Part shown: piece after piece, positions 5,791 through 6,590 of the stretch
Layout: every line of letters begins with the position of its first letter
Numbering within the stretch: position 1 is the stretch's first letter
Origin: Thiotrichaceae bacterium UBA7359
GTDB taxonomy: Bacteria; Pseudomonadota; Gammaproteobacteria; Eutrophobiales; Eutrophobiaceae
Direction of reading: 5' to 3'
Length of the DNA: 6,590 bases
Assembly: GCA_905182825.1 (NCBI GenBank)
Contig: CAJJDJ010000051.1
Coordinates: forward strand, 1 to 6,590
Notes under the pieces: generated by a model
What the model was told of the DNA's origin: nothing
The model's database searches: none
What the model saw: the letters and a program-made list of their open reading frames with translations, nothing else
Program-made: the position numbers and the translations under genes

Positions 5791-6590
5791 CGACGATTTT
5801 TACTAGCAACCGCTAAAGTTTCGATTAACTTAGTACTATTCTCCCAACCGAGGCAGGCATCAGTGATGCTTTGTCCATAAACAAGTTCTTTATTTGGTGT
5901 AACATCTTGTCTACCTGCGACCAAATGACTCTCAATCATAGTGCCAATAATACGTGCATCGCCACCAGAGATTTGTTTAGCGACATCTTCCCCTACTTGT
6001 GTTTGGGCATCATATTTTTTTCGACTATTAGCATGACTTAGATCAATCATTATATTTGCCGGAAGATTTGCCGTTTCAAGTTCTTTTGATACCTTGTTAA
6101 TACTATCCGCATCATAGTTAGGCTCCTTGCCACCACGGAGAATAATATGACAATCAGGGTTCCCCGTTGTTGAGAATATAGCAGCATTGCCCTCTTTTCT
6201 AAGTGATAAAAAATTATGTGGCCGTATTGCCGATCCAATCGCGTCTACTGCAATCTTGGTTGTTCCGTTAGTTCCGTTTTTAAAACCTACTGGACAAGAT
6301 AGTCCTGAAGAAAGCTCTCGATGACATTGGCTTTCTGTTGTTCTAGCGCCGATAGCACCCCAACTAATTAAATCAGTGACATATTGAGGGGTAATCAAAT
6401 CAAGAAACTCTGTGCCAGCAGGAACACCAATATGATTCAAGTCGAGTAACAGTTGTCGGGCAACGCGAAGGCCTTTATTAATATTAAAACTATCATCAAG
6501 ATCAGGGTCATTGATAAGCCCTTTCCAACCAACCGTTGTGCGTGGCTTTTCAAAATACACACGCATAATCATTAACAAATCATCAGAATA
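5781..6590 (-). CDS. aroG: 3-deoxy-7-phosphoheptulonate (DAHP) synthase, class I, 5'-truncated by window edge
   Basis: The C-terminal 269 residues of a DAHP synthase, which joins phosphoenolpyruvate and erythrose 4-phosphate in the first step of aromatic amino-acid synthesis. The frame stays open to the window edge (YSDDLLMIMRVYFEK), so the true start lies beyond 6590. E. coli AroG has 350 residues, and the visible part aligns without gaps at the key sites with an offset of 82. AroG-equivalent residues seen are R92 and K97 (MRVYFEKPRTTVGWKG), R165 (GARTTESQ), K186 (PVGFKNGT), R234 (ILRGGKEPNY), and metal ligands H268 (DLSHANS), E302 (IESHLV) and D326 (ITDACLGW); ligand C61 would be outside. 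HANS, ESHLV and TPQY favour AroG over AroF or AroH, and Pro150, Ser180, Phe209 and Ser211 equivalents of the Phe-feedback site are kept. Isozyme choice is inference. It appears unrelated to zinc uptake and simply converges on znuB. Confidence 0.95.
   Translation of the reverse strand, partial: YSDDLLMIMRVYFEKPRTTVGWKGLINDPDLDDSFNINKGLRVARQLLLDLNHIGVPAGTEFLDLITPQYVTDLISWGAIGARTTESQCHRELSSGLSCPVGFKNGTNGTTKIAVDAIGSAIRPHNFLSLRKEGNAAIFSTTGNPDCHIILRGGKEPNYDADSINKVSKELETANLPANIMIDLSHANSRKKYDAQTQVGEDVAKQISGGDARIIGTMIESHLVAGRQDVTPNKELVYGQSITDACLGWENSTKLIETLAVASKNRRNS

Noticed and set aside
6050..6238. Alternative-frame minus-strand open frame within the DAHP synthase gene
   Set aside because: The DAHP synthase frame here carries conserved catalytic residues; this frame has no recognisable domain.

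Overview
The window is a compact, AT-rich stretch of a Gram-negative chromosome and is almost entirely a zinc-uptake locus. It contains a TonB-dependent outer-membrane receptor, a Zur repressor resembling those of Pseudomonas in its N-terminus and ligand layout, a ZnuACB ABC importer, and an AroG-type DAHP synthase. Together these point to a gammaproteobacterium with a low-GC genome. The species cannot be named from the sequence.

Layout. Positions 1-140 hold no supportable gene. On the minus strand, read right to left, are a small secreted His/Cys protein (2780-2499), a ZnuD-like zinc receptor (2427-451) and a TusA-family sulfur carrier (413-141). The gaps are short (71 and 37 bp), so they may form one transcript. 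On the plus strand, zur (2857-3354), znuA (3358-4218), znuC (4211-4939) and znuB (4943-5764) have gaps of 3 bp, an 8-bp overlap and 3 bp, which is clearly an operon. At the right edge a 5'-truncated DAHP synthase gene (aroG type, minus strand, 5781 to beyond 6590) converges on znuB with 16 bp between them. A weak AT-rich hairpin lies at that junction.

Control. The 76 bp between the divergent arms contain a perfect 17-bp palindrome, ATGTTATATTATAACAT (2805-2821). It matches the core of the gammaproteobacterial Zur operator. It covers a TATAAT -10 hexamer for the leftward arm and a candidate -10 for the rightward arm. One operator could therefore shut off both arms, including zur itself, when zinc is plentiful.

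How the parts fit. The receptor would bring zinc across the outer membrane using TonB energy. The small exported protein (HX4HX4CXXC) could handle zinc in the periplasm. ZnuA would deliver zinc to ZnuB, powered by ZnuC. The points most worth a second look are the small His/Cys protein with a 9-bp C tract at its 3' end, a ZnuA lacking the usual first His ligand, an Asp-rich calcium-type loop in the receptor, and the TusA-family gene at the end of the zinc arm.
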